Translations under genes and position numbers: made by a program | Notes under the pieces: generated by a model | Told to the model about the DNA's origin: nothing | The model's input: the letters and a program-made list of their open reading frames with translations, nothing else | Database searches by the model: none | Shown: piece by piece, positions 21,610-34,600 of the stretch | Layout: every line of letters starts with the position of its first letter | Position numbering within the stretch: the first letter of the stretch is position 1 | DNA from: Strigamia acuminata | Taxonomy: Eukaryota; Arthropoda; Chilopoda; Geophilomorpha; Linotaeniidae | DNA: 64,000 bases | Assembly (NCBI GenBank): GCA_949358305.1 | Contig: OX442315.1 | Coordinates: 34,684,427 to 34,748,426, forward strand | Direction: 5' to 3'

Positions 21610-22085
21610 ATACATTTTACAAAATATGTTTTAAAATACATTTTACAAAATATGTTTTAAAATACATTTTACAAAATATGTTTTAAAATACATTTTACAA
21701 AATATGTTTTAAAATACATTTTACAAAATATGTTTTAAAATACATTTTACAAAATATGTTTTAAAATACATTTTACAAAATATGTTTTAAAATACATTTT
21801 ACAAAATATGTTTTAAAATACATTTTACAAAATATGTTTTAAAATACATTTTACAAAATATGTTTTAAAATACATTTTACAAAATATGTTTTAAAATACA
21901 TTTTACAAAATATGTTTTAAAATACATTTTACAAAATATGTTTTAAAATACATTTTACAAAATATGTTTTAAAATACATTTTACAAAATATGTTTTAAAA
22001 TACATTTTACAAAATATGTTTTAAAATACCTTTTACAAAATATGTTTTAAAATACATTTTACAAAATATGTTTTAAAATACACTT
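21610..22085. repeat. 26-bp satellite, right part (about 18 copies)
   Basis: Continuation of the array at 10968-11268. Copies are near identical except at its right end, where AAAATGTATTTTAAATTATG variants begin. Confidence 0.93.
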
Positions 22086-22584
22086 TGTAAAATGTATTTT
22101 AAATTATGTTTCTTATCTTTCTAAAAACATTTTTCAAAATATGTTTTTAAATACATTTTGTAAAATGTATTTTAAATTATGTTTCTTATGTTTCTAAAAA
22201 CATTTTTCAAAATATGTTTTAAAATATATTTTATAAAATCTCTTAAAATACATTTTAATATACAGGGTGTCCCAAAAGTCTGAACCACCCCAAATAATTT
22301 TATGAATATATATATTTTCAATTGAATTATGAAATGCATTATGAAATGCATTATTAAATGCATTATGAAATGCATTATGAAATGTATTATGAAATGTATT
22401 ATGAAGTGCATTATGAAATGCATTATGAAATTAAGCAAAAAGTAATACATTTTGGAATGCATTTTGTAATGCATTAATTAATGGCAAAGCAAAAAAGCAA
22501 AACAAAAAAAAATTTAAAAAAAAATTTCGAACCATATGGGAATGCTAATGATAATATGTTATTTACATTCAATTCAATTTTTAG
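22086..22584 (+). other. Intron sequence with degenerate AT repeats and a transposon terminus
   Basis: Diverged satellite copies, then ACAGGGTGTCCCAAAAGTCT at about 22262 (a terminus like those of the ACAGGGTG elements at 37445, 44523 and 60846, with no partner end seen), then GCATTATGAAAT repeats. It ends in TTTTTAG, the acceptor of the first visible lectin exon. Related AT repeats precede the paralogous exon at 59866. Confidence 0.5.
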
Positions 22585-23010
22585 ATTATTGGATTGGCAC
22601 AGAGAGTTTTATCATGAAACAACAGCTAAATGAGGATGTGTATTGGAGGTGGAACAACACCGGCCTCGATATAACATATGAAAATTGGTGTCCAAACCAG
22701 CTGGCCACATACGATCTTCATTGTGGATTTGCTAACGCTGCAGAAACAAATGCTTGTTGGATGTATTCAAATTGTCAAAAAAGTAATAAGGTTACAGGCT
22801 TCATTGGTGAAGATAGAATGAATCACACGTCCGATTATAATATTGTGAAGTACAAAGGTCATGAATACTTGGTTTACAATAAAAATCATAAAAAAAGAAG
22901 TTGGTACGAAGCAAAAGATGTATGTCGAAGTAAGAACAAGTATCTTCTTACTCTTGACAGCAATGAAAAAATTGACTTCTTCAACCGAATATTCCGAACT
23001 AAAAATATGA
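22585..23010 (+). CDS. Gene 1 exon a (type A)
   Basis: Acceptor TTTTTAG, donor GTAAGT. Starts YWIGTE, then WRWNNTG, NWCPNQ, ACWMYSNC and GFIGED (glycine where the last CTLD cysteine is expected). After a 13-residue linker it starts the next CTLD (HEYLVYNKN, WYEAKDVC). Closest relative is 59866-60291. Confidence 0.88.
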
Positions 23011-26000
23011 GTAAGTTACTGATTTCTATTAATTAGTAATATTAATAATGTAATTGTATTGAATATCTCCTACAGATGTTTGGGTAGGATTAGAAACTTA
23101 TGGTACAACAGAAAACGGGAACAAGAATATGCATTGGCGCTGGACTGGATCAGGAAACGATATAACTAACGAAAATTGGTGTCCGCACAGCACATTACTG
23201 AAAGAAGGAATGTGTGGCTATGTTACATTTGATTCCACCTGTTGGAAGGCTGAAAGTTGCTTTCAAAATGACATAATGTGCTTTGTTTGTGAAGATAAAA
23301 ATGCCATTTCCAAAACCCCTACCACTATCTCAATTCAAGGTCCAACCTATATCATCCCAGGCCAAAGCACCACATACACAAAAAGAACAGATGATGGTAC
23401 TCGCTATTACTTCTATGACAATACAGTAAGTCAAGCAGAGGCAAATGCAATATTACGAAAAAATGGACACAACCTTGTCACTATTGATGATGCGCACACA
23501 GATGAATTTCTTATGGCTGAAATTAGTAAGAAGCATAAGAGTAAGTACACGAAATCCGTTAATTGTAATGTCGACCAATTATTCAATTTAATTCAATGTT
23601 TAGATTATTGGATTGGTGCAGAAGCTTATACAGCTAATTCAGTGAAACATCAGCAGAATGAGTATATGTATTGGAAATGGAACAACACAGGCCTCGACCT
23701 AGCATATGAAAATTGGTGTCCAGGCCAGACACCAACTAAGAATAATAATTGTGCATTTTACAAAGCTGCAAAAACAGATGCTTGCTGGATGTTTTCCAAT
23801 TGTAAAAAGACGGATTCAATAACAGGTTTCATCGGTGAAGATAGAATTGAGCAAACAACTGATTATACTATTACAAAGTACAAAGGTCATGAATACTTGG
23901 TGTACAATAAAGATAATAGTAAGAGAAGCTGGTACGAAGCTAGAGATGCTTGTCGCAAGAAGAATAAGAATCTTCTCACTCTTGACACCCATGACAAAAT
24001 TGACTTTTTCAACAGAATATTACAAACTAAAAATATGAGTAAGTTACTAAATTTTATGGTATACTAATTTTTTTACATCTTAACTGTTTGCACTATCTCT
24101 TACAGATGTTTGGATAGGATTAGAAACCTATGTTCAAACGGTAGGCGGTAAGAGGTACATTTATTGGCGCTGGAGTGGAACAGAACATGATATCACTTAC
24201 AACAATTGGTGTCCACACAGCACTATGCTAAAAGAAGCTATGTGTGGCTATATCATGATTGAACATACGTGTTGGATGGCAGAACAGTGTATAAAAAATG
24301 ACATAACGAGTTTTATTTGTGAAGATAAACATGCCATTACCAAAACCCCTACCAGTACCTTAGATCATAGTGCAGTCTCCAGCATTAGTACATCTGATGG
24401 TATTCGCTATTATTTCTATGACAATAGAGTAAGTCAAACGGAAGCAAATGCAATATGTAGACAAAATGGGCACAACCTTGTCACTATCGATGATGCAGAC
24501 ACAAGTGATTTTCTTACAGCAGAAATTAAAAAGAAAAATAGAAGTAAGTGTATAATGAAACTCAGGGCTGGACTGGGAAATCTGAATAGATCGGGCTACA
24601 ACAAAAGGAAAAATGGAAACTTACAGCACATACTTCCACATCTCACTCGTCTGGTAATCTTGGTCTCAGAGATCTTGATTTCTTTTACTCTCAGAATCTC
24701 AGTCTCGGCAAAACGAGATTTTATTATTATGGGATATAATAAAAAACATACAATTCACGTTACTAGTCGTAACGTCATTTGTACGATTTTTACTGTATCT
24801 AGTAACGGCTAAAATCTTTAACATTTACTTTAAGTTGTAGACACCTTTTATCCTAAAAAATGACAGTTTCTTTCAAAAGCCCGCCTGATAGCGCATCTCG
24901 GTCTCATACGAGATCTCATCTCGGGAACTGGATCTGGTATCAGAAAACCGAGACTTGAAAATGGCAGGAGATGCTGGAAGCATACTTACAGCATCACGAG
25001 CCAACGGGGAGGTCCAGCACTGATTAGACTTTGAATAAAAAATATAAAATCTGCTAATTGCAAAATTAATATTTAAATTCAATTTAAATTAATTTTCAGA
25101 TTATTGGATCGGCGGTGAAGCTTATTCCATAAAACAAGACCATAATCAGTATGTGTATTGGAAGTGGAACAATACAGGCCTAGATGTAGCATTTGAAAAT
25201 TGGTGTCCCAACCAGATAGCAACAGACGATCTTCTTTGTTCGTATGTTAACGTTGCGGACGAAAATGCTTGCTGGATGTATTCCACTTGTCAGAGATCTG
25301 AGATTGTTACAGGTTTCATCGGAGAAGATAGAATGCATCACACGGCTGATTATGATATTGTGAAGTACAAAGGTCATGAATACTTGGTGTACAACAAAAA
25401 TCATAGAAAGGGTAGTTGGTATGAGGCAAGAGATGCATGTCGTAGCAAGAACAAAGATCTTCTAATTCTTGAAACCTATGAAAAAATTGACTTTTTCAAT
25501 AGAATATTCCGAACAAAAAATATGAGTGAGTTATTTTTTTTTATTTAGTCATTCTTTTCATCTTAATTGTTTTACCTATCTCTTATAGCGATTTGGATAG
25601 GATTAGAAACCTACTTTCAAACAGTAAACAATAACCAGCTACTGTATTGGCGATGGGCTTCAACAGGACAGGATGTAACTTACTACAATTGGTGTCCTCA
25701 GAGCACTCAGATAAAACAATCATTGTGTGGCTACGTCGCACTTGATACAACGTGTTGGATGGCAGAAACATGCACAGAACGAGGCATAATGAGTTTTGTT
25801 TGTGAAGACAAAAAGGCAACTACATTAGTTTCTACTACTACTACCACAACTACGACCACTACAAAAGCCCCTACCACCTCTAGCGTTAGTAAAGTTGATG
25901 GTAGCCATTATTATTTCTACAACAATAGAGTAAGTCAAGTAGAAGCAAATCAAATATGTCATAAAAATGGGCACAACCTTATCACAATTGACGATGAGCA

Positions 26001-26891
26001 GACAAACGTATATCTTACATCTGAAGTTAAAAAAAGAAACAAAAGTAAGCACCAACACAATGGGATATATGATGTTTAATTCAATATCATTAAATTTTTA
26101 GATTATTGGATTGGCACAGAAGCTTATAGTGTGAAACTTGGACCAAATGAATACATTCATTGGAAGTGGAATAACACTGGCCTTGATATATCTTACGAAA
26201 ATTGGTGTCCAAACCAAATTGCAACAGGGGATCTTCCTTGTGCATATATTAATTATACAGATATAAATGCTTGCTGGATGTTTTCAAATTGTCTTCAAGC
26301 TCAAGACATTACAGGCTTCATTTGCGAAGATAAAATACAGCACACGGCTGACTATGATATTATAATGTACAAAGGTTATGAATACTTATTGTACTATAAA
26401 AATCATGTTAAGAACAATTGGTTCGAAGCTAAAGCCGAATGTCGGAGTAAGAATAAGGAACTTCTTACTCTTGACAATAATGATAAAATTTATTTTTTCA
26501 ATGGTGTATTGCAAACAAAAAATATAAGTAAGTTAATGATTTTAATGATTTAGTAATTTTTCTTGTATCGTAATTGTTTTTAATTTCTCCTGTAGCTGCT
26601 TGGGTAGGATTAGAAACCTATGTTCAACTTGTAGATGGTAACAAGTATATGTATTGGCGGTGGACTGCAACAGGACAGGATATAACTTACAAGAATTGGT
26701 GTCCAACCAGCAACCTACAAAAAGAATCTTTGTGTGGCTACATTACGCTTGATCCCATGTGTTGGATGGCAGAAAGGTGCACAAATAATATCGTAATGAG
26801 TTTTATTTGTGAAGACAAACGCGCCCTTCTGTATAATACAGGTCAAAATTTTCAGCACTATTTGGCAATTCCCTACCAAAAAACAAGTTAG
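22585..26891 (+). CDS. C-type lectin array gene 1 (5' end not in view; 8 exons, 7 full CTLDs)
   Basis: Joined exons: 22585-23010, 23076-23540, 23604-24038, 24106-24543, 25100-25525, 25589-26044, 26102-26527, 26596-26891. All introns are phase 1 and the join keeps one frame for 1122 residues plus stop. The first exon holds the back half of a CTLD whose front half must lie in an exon further upstream. Seven CTLDs are then formed across exon junctions. The last exon completes a CTLD (FICEDK) and adds a short tail before TAG, with no membrane anchor, so the product should be secreted or extracellular. AATAAA signals lie at 26916 and 26937. C-type lectin domains act in recognition or adhesion; the usual EPN/QPD and WND residues are missing, so sugar binding is unproven. 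Symbol and species orthologue are unknown. Confidence 0.85.
23076..23540 (+). CDS. Gene 1 exon b (type B)
   Basis: VWVGLETY, WRWTGSG, CWKAESC, FVCEDK, then a linker containing ISIQGPTYIIPGQS rather than a Thr run. The next front half reads ANAILRKNG: Leu replaces the first conserved cysteine. Paralogue: 60357-60821. Confidence 0.88.
23604..24038 (+). CDS. Gene 1 exon c (type A)
   Basis: YWIGAEAY, YWKWNNTG, NWCPGQ, ACWMFSNC, GFIGEDRIEQ. Its domain lacks both the first and last canonical cysteines (see exon b). Paralogue: 61665-62099. Confidence 0.88.
24106..24543 (+). CDS. Gene 1 exon d (type B)
   Basis: VWIGLETY, YWRWSGTEHD, NWCPHS, CWMAEQC, FICEDK, linker ITKTPTSTLDHSA, then RYYFYDNRVSQ and AICRQNG. 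Paralogues: 62167-62604 and the dead copy at 34038-34984. Confidence 0.88.
24563..25022. mobile_element. hAT-like non-autonomous element in intron
   Basis: Ends are CAGGGCTGGACTGG and GGTCCAGCACTG (inverted), flanked by imperfect 8-bp duplications ATGAAACT / ATTAGACT. CAG...CTG ends and an 8-bp target duplication are hAT traits. Copies also at 35004-35539 and, shortened, 41480-41597. Confidence 0.65.
25100..25525 (+). CDS. Gene 1 exon e (type A)
   Basis: YWIGGEAYSIKQDHNQ, YWKWNNTG, NWCPNQ, ACWMYSTC, GFIGED, then HEYLVYNKN. Donor GTGAGT. Paralogue with matching upstream intron: 35617-36042. Confidence 0.88.
25589..26044 (+). CDS. Gene 1 exon f (type B)
   Basis: IWIGLETY, YWRWASTG, NWCPQS, CWMAETC, FVCEDK, then a run of about ten Thr ending KAPTTS, a mucin-like O-glycosylation linker. 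Front half has QICHKNG. Confidence 0.88.
26102..26527 (+). CDS. Gene 1 exon g (type A, keeps last cysteine)
   Basis: YWIGTEAY, HWKWNNTG, NWCPNQ, ACWMFSNC and GFICED: one of only three A exons retaining the canonical cysteine. Paralogue: the truncated exon 36763-37001 plus relic 39432-39603. Confidence 0.88.
26596..26891 (+). CDS. Gene 1 terminal exon (type B back half only)
   Basis: AWVGLETY, YWRWTATG, NWCPTS, CWMAERC, FICEDK, then a tail of about 20 residues ending QKTS and TAG. No linker or following half domain. Confidence 0.88.
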
Positions 26892-26915
26892 GAAAATAAG
26901 ATTGTGACAATAATT

Positions 26916-26942
26916 AATAAATCTGACAATCGCGTAAATAAA
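26916..26942 (+). terminator. Polyadenylation signals of gene 1
   Basis: AATAAA at 26916-26921 and again at 26937-26942, 25-46 bp after the stop. Confidence 0.6.
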
Positions 26943-27880
26943 GATTTTGTTTCAGAAATAAGTTCAATTTATCATTTTGTAGAATTCAGAAAAGTCGATT
27001 AAATAGCTTTTAGAAGTTAGATGGGGATGGATGCAAATCGATTTTGTCGAATTGTAAAAGAGATACACGCTTACGCCAAAGTTACATTTGAAAAAGTGAT
27101 TTTATTTACACGAAAAGGAAATATGCAAATATTGCTCCCCTCCCTTTTTACACTCAATTGACTCGACCCATCTACATTGTGGGTCATCGAAGTGACCCCC
27201 TAGTGGCCAAACTTGGCGCCACTTTCAATTCTCCCCTCCTTGGCGTGTTCCTTTTAAACTTCAGTTTCAACACATTTAAACTTGTTACGAAGAAAAGAAA
27301 AAGCAGAGAAAAATTAATGAAAATCAAAATGTTCTCATACCGTCTATCTTGAAATCTACGACATGCTGTTTAAAGTTAGAATCTCAACAAATAATTAGAA
27401 ATTAATATGCTAACAGTAAAACTTATCCATTTTCACTTCAATTTCAAATAAAACAACGCAAATTTCTTTGAAATATTTTCGTCCTGAATTACTAAATAAT
27501 TGATGGTTCTGTCAAAAAAGTGTCATTATTTCATCATCTATTTCATCGTCCTTGCTAATCTTGAACTCTGTGATGTAGAGACAAAGTCTGTAACCAGTGC
27601 TAAAATGGCCAGGCAGGATACCGGGAATTTCTCTGTGATTTTTTCTCTCCTTTTGTTGAGGCCCGACCTGTCCATAATTCCCAGTACAAATTTGTTCTCG
27701 TGGCTCGACCTGCTTAGGTTTCCTCGGACTAAGTTTGTTCCCAATCCAGCCCTGGCCCGGGACCAGGGTCGGCTCTAAAAGTAAGAAGGTTTTCAACTTT
27801 TGCTAACCCTAAAATTTAAAAATCATGTAATTTCTAATATAAATAAGCTATTAACTTAATAATTTAGTGCAGTCTAAATC
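26943..27880. other. Intergenic region between lectin genes 1 and 2
   Basis: AT-rich. About 27600-27775 resembles a diverged, reverse-oriented copy of the CTGGACTGG hAT-like family (CCAATCCAGCCCTGG near its end). No gene recognised. Confidence 0.4.
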
Positions 27881-27882
27881 AT

Positions 27883-28130
27883 ACAAAAACTGAATTTTTG
27901 GTCCAAAAACTGAATTTTTGGTCCAAAAACTGAATTTTTGGTCCAAAAACTGAATTTTTGGTCCAAAAACTGAATTTTTGGTCCAAAAACTGAATTTTTG
28001 GTCCAAAAACTGAATTTTTGGTCCAAAAACTGAATTTTTGGTACAAAAAACTGAAGTTTTGGTTCTAAAAACTGAATTTTTCCTCCAAAAATTGAATTTT
28101 TTTTTCCAAAAACTGAATTTTTGCTCCAAA
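27883..28130. repeat. 20-bp promoter-proximal minisatellite (about 12 copies)
   Basis: The unit is AAAAACTGAATTTTTGGTCC, eight near-perfect copies then degenerate ones. The same repeat, much longer, lies at the same place upstream of gene 3. Confidence 0.92.
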
Positions 28131-28300
28131 AAATGATTTTCTGAAGAATAAAGCATGGACAAAATGCAAAAATTTTCTTGGGGAGGGGCCGGCCAAAGAC
28201 CTGGCCTGTGGGCTCGCTTCAGGGTGTGGTGATCATAGTTAAAATATCATTTTTAACATTCTTATTTTAGTACTGTGTAAAAATAACAAAGAAATATTAT

Positions 28301-28307
28301 TATAAAA
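28301..28307 (+). promoter_or_regulatory. TATA box of lectin gene 2
   Basis: TATAAAA, 135 bp upstream of the start codon. The homologous box of gene 3 (40697) is also exactly 135 bp from its ATG. Confidence 0.65.
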
Positions 28308-28435
28308 CACTTCATTCATCTTGTTGAGTATCTACATTTGAAATGAAGCACATTCATATTACACTGTTAATTGCATCCGACATAAATATTCAATACCATG
28401 AAATATTATTTTCACTTGCACACAGTGAATCTAAA

Positions 28436-28664
28436 ATGAGTTCCAATCTGAAATTCAGTTTCTTAGTTCTGGCAAATTTGTTCATAGTGTCTCTCACTTT
28501 TGATGTTTTAACGTTTGAAGGACGTACATACTATATTGATTATGCAAGACCAGTTAGTTGGGCAGAGAGTGCCACTATTTGCTTGGAAAGAGGTTTGCAA
28601 ATAGTCAATGCAAATACAAAAGCAATCAATGACTTTCTTAAAAAGGCAATTCGCAAAGATGAAG
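28436..28664 (+). CDS. Gene 2 exon 1: signal peptide plus divergent CTLD front half
   Basis: Signal peptide, then TFEGRTYYIDYARPVSW, AESATICLERG: a front half unlike the A/B types. Donor GTATCA leaves one G; exon 2 completes Gly. Confidence 0.8.
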
Positions 28665-31600
28665 GTATCATAAAATACATTCACAAAATACATTATGGTA
28701 AAGAATCATTTCAAAATATATAATTTATTTTGCAGGATTTTGGTTAGGCTTAATGTCCTTTGTAAAATGGAAGAGGAATTTAGCGTTATCAGCGGTAGAC
28801 TCAACTAAACACCTGGCCTGGTATAGCCCAGTAACTCCATTGATTTTTGATAATTGGTGTGCAAACCAGCCAGTCGATAGACAATTGGGTTCTTATATAT
28901 CCAAAGAGAAATGTTGGAGGAGTTCACATTATAATTCACCAAAGTATACTATTTGTGAAGAAAAGACAATTAAAGTTAAAACTTCACTTTTCTTCGACGA
29001 CAGACTATACTTTTTCTACGAAAGTACAGGAGTTAGTTTTTTTGATGCCTACAGAATGTGTAAAATGAATGAACAGAACTTAGCCAACACTGCTGATAAG
29101 AAATTAGCTATTCATTTGATCAACGAGGCCAAAAAACTAAATAAAAGTCAGTGTTTAAGTTTTGAAATAGACTTTGCTAATTTCTAAGTTTTTAATTTAA
29201 ATAGTAATATTTTTTAAAGTACAAAATTTCAATACTTTTAAAAATGCGTTGTATTTATTAATGATTATAAATACTTCAAACATTTTTATAGATTTCTGGA
29301 TAGGATTGAAAAGCTACGATCCATATGGAAATCCAATATTCAAATGGCACTGGAATAGCACTCGCAATGACTTGTCTTACACAAATTGGTGTGCCCCAGA
29401 AGGCTACAAAGCGGGAAAACGATTCAAGTATCAGTGGTGTGCTTTCATTGATGCGAACAAACAGTGCTGGCAAACAGGAGTATGTGACAGAGACTCAGGA
29501 AATGTGCATGGATTTATTTGCGAAAGTAAGACTCTGAGAACTACTACAACCACAACTCCAAAACCTACAACCACTACCACGATTCCAAAACCTACAACCA
29601 CTACCACAACTACAAAACCTACAACCACTACCACAACTACAAAACCTACAACCACTACCACAACTACAAAACCTACAACAACAACTAAAACTCCAATCAC
29701 CAGTACAGTTCATACCACAGCTGATGGTACCCACTATTATTTCTACGACGGCTCAGTAAGTCAACCAGAGGCAAATGCAATATGTCGACAAGCAGGACAC
29801 AGCCTTGTCACTATTGATGATGTGCAGATATCTGCTTTTCTTACAGCAGAAACTAAAAAGAAAGATAAAAGTAAGTATACAATAGATAATGAATAAATTT
29901 AAATTCAGTTAATTACAATGTTCACGTTTGATCTCAATTTTCAATTTTTAGATTATTGGATTGGCGCAGAAAAAGTGATAAACAGCCATAATGATTGGAA
30001 ATGGAGCAACACCGGCCTTGGTGTAGAGTATCAGAATTGGTGTAGACATGACATAAAAGCAGACGATATCTGTTCATTTCTAAACGCTAAAGAAAAAAAT
30101 GATTGTTGGAGGTATTCAGATTGTAAGCAAACGGCTTCTGTTGGAGGTTTCATTTGTGAAGATAGACTAAAACACACGCCCGACTATGATATTATAATGT
30201 ACAAAGGTCATGAATACTTGTTGTACTACAAAAACCACAAAAAGTATAGTTGGTACGAAGCTAGAGACGTATGTAAAAGTAAGAATAAGTATCTTATCAC
30301 TTTTGACAATGATGAAAAAATGCACTTTTTCAACGGAATATTCCGAGCTAAAAATTTAGGTAAGTTTGTGATTTTCATGAACTGTTCATTTTCTTATGTT
30401 ATAATAATTGTTTTGAATTTCGCTTACAGATGTTTGGATAGGATTAGAGACAGTTGACAATAATAATAACATGTATTGGCATTGGGCTGGAACAGGATAT
30501 AATTTAACTTCCACCAAATGGTGTACTAGCAGCACTCTGCAGAAAGAAGCAAAGTGTGGTTATGTGAAGCTTGAAACCTTGTGTTGGATGGCAGAAAGGT
30601 GCATTCAAAATTACATAACAAGTTTTGTTTGTGAAGATAAAAATGCCAGTAACAAACCTCCTCCTCCTTCCGAAGTTCAAAAGCCAACCACTAGCATTAC
30701 CACACCTGACGGTACTCGCTATTATTTCTATGACATACTGTTTGCAAGTCAACTAGAAGCAAATGCAATATGTCGACAAAATGGGCACAATCTTGTTACT
30801 ATTGACGATTTGCAGATATCTGATTTTCTTACAGCAGAAATTAAAAGAAAGAAAAAAAGTAAGTGCAAAATTAAATATGATTTAGTTGTTGGTTTCATTA
30901 ATCAAGGCAATCTTATAATTTTGAAATCTTAGCAATTTTGCACTTTTGGATTTGTCACGTGGTATCAGTTCCACCAATCATGTGCATAATTGCAAAAACA
31001 CAAAAGAGGAAAAATAAACAATCACAAAATCAAAAGTAGTTTTGCGATTTTAGCAAAATGGCAGCAGCCAAACTCAATCCAAGTGGCCATCACAAATTGT
31101 GATTAACAATTAGTTGCAAAAACAATGTCATGATTTTGCAATTTTGCAATTATTTAAATAGTCACATGACTTCCTATCCACCCCATATTGGGTTTTAGTT
31201 GTACCCTACCAAATTTAAAATGTGATGCAAAATAACTAGTTCTATTTGTGTAATGGAACAAATTTTTTTTAATAAGGTGTATAAACATAAGTTGCACAGA
31301 TTGCACCAGAGTCATTACTTAAGTTTCCTAGCTGTTATACAGTCATGGATGCATCAGCATGTTGATGATACACAAGAATACAAGTTGGCCACTTAGATAG
31401 AGCTTTTATGCCTCCATTTTGTTTTGAGTTTCACAAGCCTCAAAATCACTTCTTATCAAAATCACAAAAACTACCTTTTAGAAGTTTTTAAGATTTTATG
31501 TTTTCACTCTCTTGTAATTTAGTGAATGAGAATGTGATATGTAGAACAGATATCATGTAATCACCTTTTTGGAGGCATCAATAAATACTTAGTTTGTGAT

Positions 31601-34600
31601 TATTGCAAAATCACAAATTTCCAAAATCAAACATATAATGAAACCCCCTAATAAGCATATAAGCTTATATTCATACACACGTTTCCAGAGTTTTGTGCTT
31701 TTGGTCCAAAAAGCATTTTTATTTGGTGTAAAAAATATATTTATGAAGAAAAATGAATTTTTAAACCTGCAAAAATGTATTCAAAAGACCTAAAATAAAG
31801 ATGCATTTTTAGACAAAAAATGCATTTTTAAACAAAACGTGCATTTTTAAACAAAAATGCATTTTGAAACAAAACATGCATTTTAAAACATGCATTTGTG
31901 GGTCTGCAAAATACACGTTTCGATACGGACAGACATTTTTACAGAAATCACAAAAGCGCGTTCTTTCGACTGGGGGCTCATTAAATGCAAAGTAAACGTT
32001 TAATTGAAATGTCTTTCAATTTTTAGATTATTGGATTGGTGCAGAGGCTTATACAGATGACAATGGGTATGTGCATTGGAAGTGGAACAACACCAACCTC
32101 GATATAGCATATGAAAACTGGTGTCCACACCAAACGTCAACAAAAGATCGTCCTTGTTCATACGCTGATGCTGTAGAGAGAGATGCTTGCTGGATGTTTT
32201 CATATTGCGGAAGAAGTAATATCGTTACAGGCTTCATAGGTGAAGATAGAATAAACCATACCCCTGATTATGATATTGTAAAGTACAAGGGTCATGAATA
32301 CTTTGTGTACAATAAAAATCCTAAAAAACGTAGTTGGTACGAAGCTAAAGAAATATGTCGAAGTAAGAACAAGTATCTTCTTATTCTTGACAGCAATGAA
32401 AAAATTGATTTTTTCAACAGAATTTTCCGAACTAAACATATGAGTAAATTAGTGATTTTTTTTAAATAAGTAGTATTATTACATTTTAATTGTTTTTTGA
32501 TATCTTTTACAGCTGTCTGGATAGGATTAGAAACCTACAATAATCAGAACACGAACTGGCGCTGGTCAGGAATAGAAAATGATATAACTAATAATAATTG
32601 GTGTGATCAAGGCAGTATGAAGCAAGATGGAATGTGTGGTTATATAACCCTTGATTCCTTGTGTTGGAAGGCAGTGAAGTGCATGCAAAATGACATACAG
32701 AGTTTTGTTTGTGAAGATAAAACTGCCACTACCAAACTTCCAACCATTATTACAACTCTTACCACTACCACACCTACTCCTGCTACTCCAGTTCTAAAGC
32801 CGAGCTCTAGCGTTACCACTCCTAATGGTACTCGCTATTATTTCTATGAAGGGACAGTAAGCCAACCAGAAGCAAATGCTATATGTCGACACAATGAACA
32901 GAACCTTGTCACTATTGACGATATGCAGACCTGCACTTTCCTTTCAGCAGAAGCTAAGAAAACAAATGGAAGTAAGCCTACAATGGGACAGGATTAAATA
33001 GATAAAATTTATTAATTGCAAAGTAAGCATTTAATTTTGGTTTTGTTCAATTTTTAGATTATTGGATTGGTGCGGAACTTTCTACAGTTCAATACGATCC
33101 ACATAGCAATGAGCATTTATATTGGAAGTGGAACAATACCGGCCTCAATCTAGCGTATGAAAATTGGTGTCCAAACCAAATGGTAAAAAAGGATTTTCCT
33201 TGTTCATTTCTTAATGCTGGAGAAAGAAATGCTTGTTGGAAGTTTTCAAATTGCCAAAGAAGTAATGTTGTTACAGGCTTCATCGGAGAAGATAGAATAA
33301 ATCATACACCTGATTATGATATTGTAAAGTACAAGGGTCATGAATACTTCGTGTACAATAAAAATTCTAAAAAACGTAGTTGGTACGAAGCTAAAGAAAT
33401 ATGTCGAAGTAAGGACAGGTATCTTCTTATTCTTGAAAGCAATGAAAAAATTGATTTTTTTAACAGAATTTTCCGAACTAAACATATGAGTAAGTTAGCG
33501 TTTTTTTCTTGTTTTACTTTTGTTATAATTTAATTTTCTGGAATCTCTCTTACAGCTGTTTGGCTAGGCTTAGAAACCTACTTTCAAATGGTAGATAATA
33601 ACCAGTACACGTATTGGCGCTGGGCGGGAACAGGATACAATGTAACTACCAACAATTGGTGCGATCAAAACACTTTGCAGAAGGAAGGAATGTGTGGTTA
33701 CGTGGCACTTGATTCCATCTGTTGGAAGCCAGAGAGGTGCATTCAAAGTGACGTAACGTGCTTTGTTTGTCAAGATAAGGATGCAACTCCTAAAACCCCA
33801 ACCACTATTTCACTTCAAAAGCCTACTCCTAAAACCCCTACCACTATTCCACTTCAAAAGCCTAGCTCTACGATTACCACTCCTGATGGTGTTCGCTATT
33901 ATTTTTATGACAACACAGTTAGTCAAGCAGAAGCAAATGCAATATGTCGACAAAATGAGCACAACCTCATCACTATTGATGATCTGCACATATCATCTTT
34001 TCTTACGGCAGAAATTAAAAGAAAAAATAAAAGTAAGTAGCACTGTGCTATGTGTGGCTATATCATGATTGAACATATGTGTTGGATGGCAGAACGGTGT
34101 ACAAAAAAATGACTAATACTATGTTCACACTTAAACCACTTTTGTAGAAAACCTGTGTTCACATTACCAAAGGTTTTCTAGTTCTTAAAACAAGTGGGCG
34201 GACTTTTCTACAACTCAAGTTGTAGAAAGGTTTTCTTAAACATGACGTCACAACTGCAAAACACGCCCCCATTGTGTCATGTGACTGATCCTAGAAAAAT
34301 CCAAAAAATAAAATGGATGCCAATTAAACTTTTAAGGCAACTTTCGGCATTAAAATAAAGCACTTTCAAATGCATCAAAAAATTAATACAATACATTAAA
34401 AAAAGAACGTATTTCTAGTCCTAATGGTTCGTGAAATACAAACGGAAATGTGTTTTGTTTGTTTCGATAGTGGAAATAGATCGCGCACTTTCGTTTCGAC
34501 CCCAAAATTGTCAACTTTTAATCTGGAAAAAAAAATTAAAAAAATATGTCGGTTTACTAAACTGGTATCCCTCTTGTTTTCTATCTTTAATAGATCATTA

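Noticed and set aside
24225-24812. Extension of gene 1 exon d past 24543
   Set aside because: The extra codons run into the intronic hAT-like element; the GTAAGT donor and paralogous exons fix the boundary at 24543.
28343-28435. Upstream in-frame ATG for gene 2
   Set aside because: The duplicated leader of gene 3 has a stop at the same codon, and a signal peptide fits only the ATG at 28436.
29431-29734. Reverse-strand Val/Gly-rich and Cys/Gly-rich ORFs
   Set aside because: Antisense translations of the ACC/ACT-rich Thr linker of gene 2 exon 3.
33246-33485. Recurrent reverse-strand ORFs of about 79 aa (MFSSENSV...) opposite A exons
   Set aside because: They recur because the A exons are duplicated. 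They are antisense shadows of a strongly supported plus-strand coding frame.
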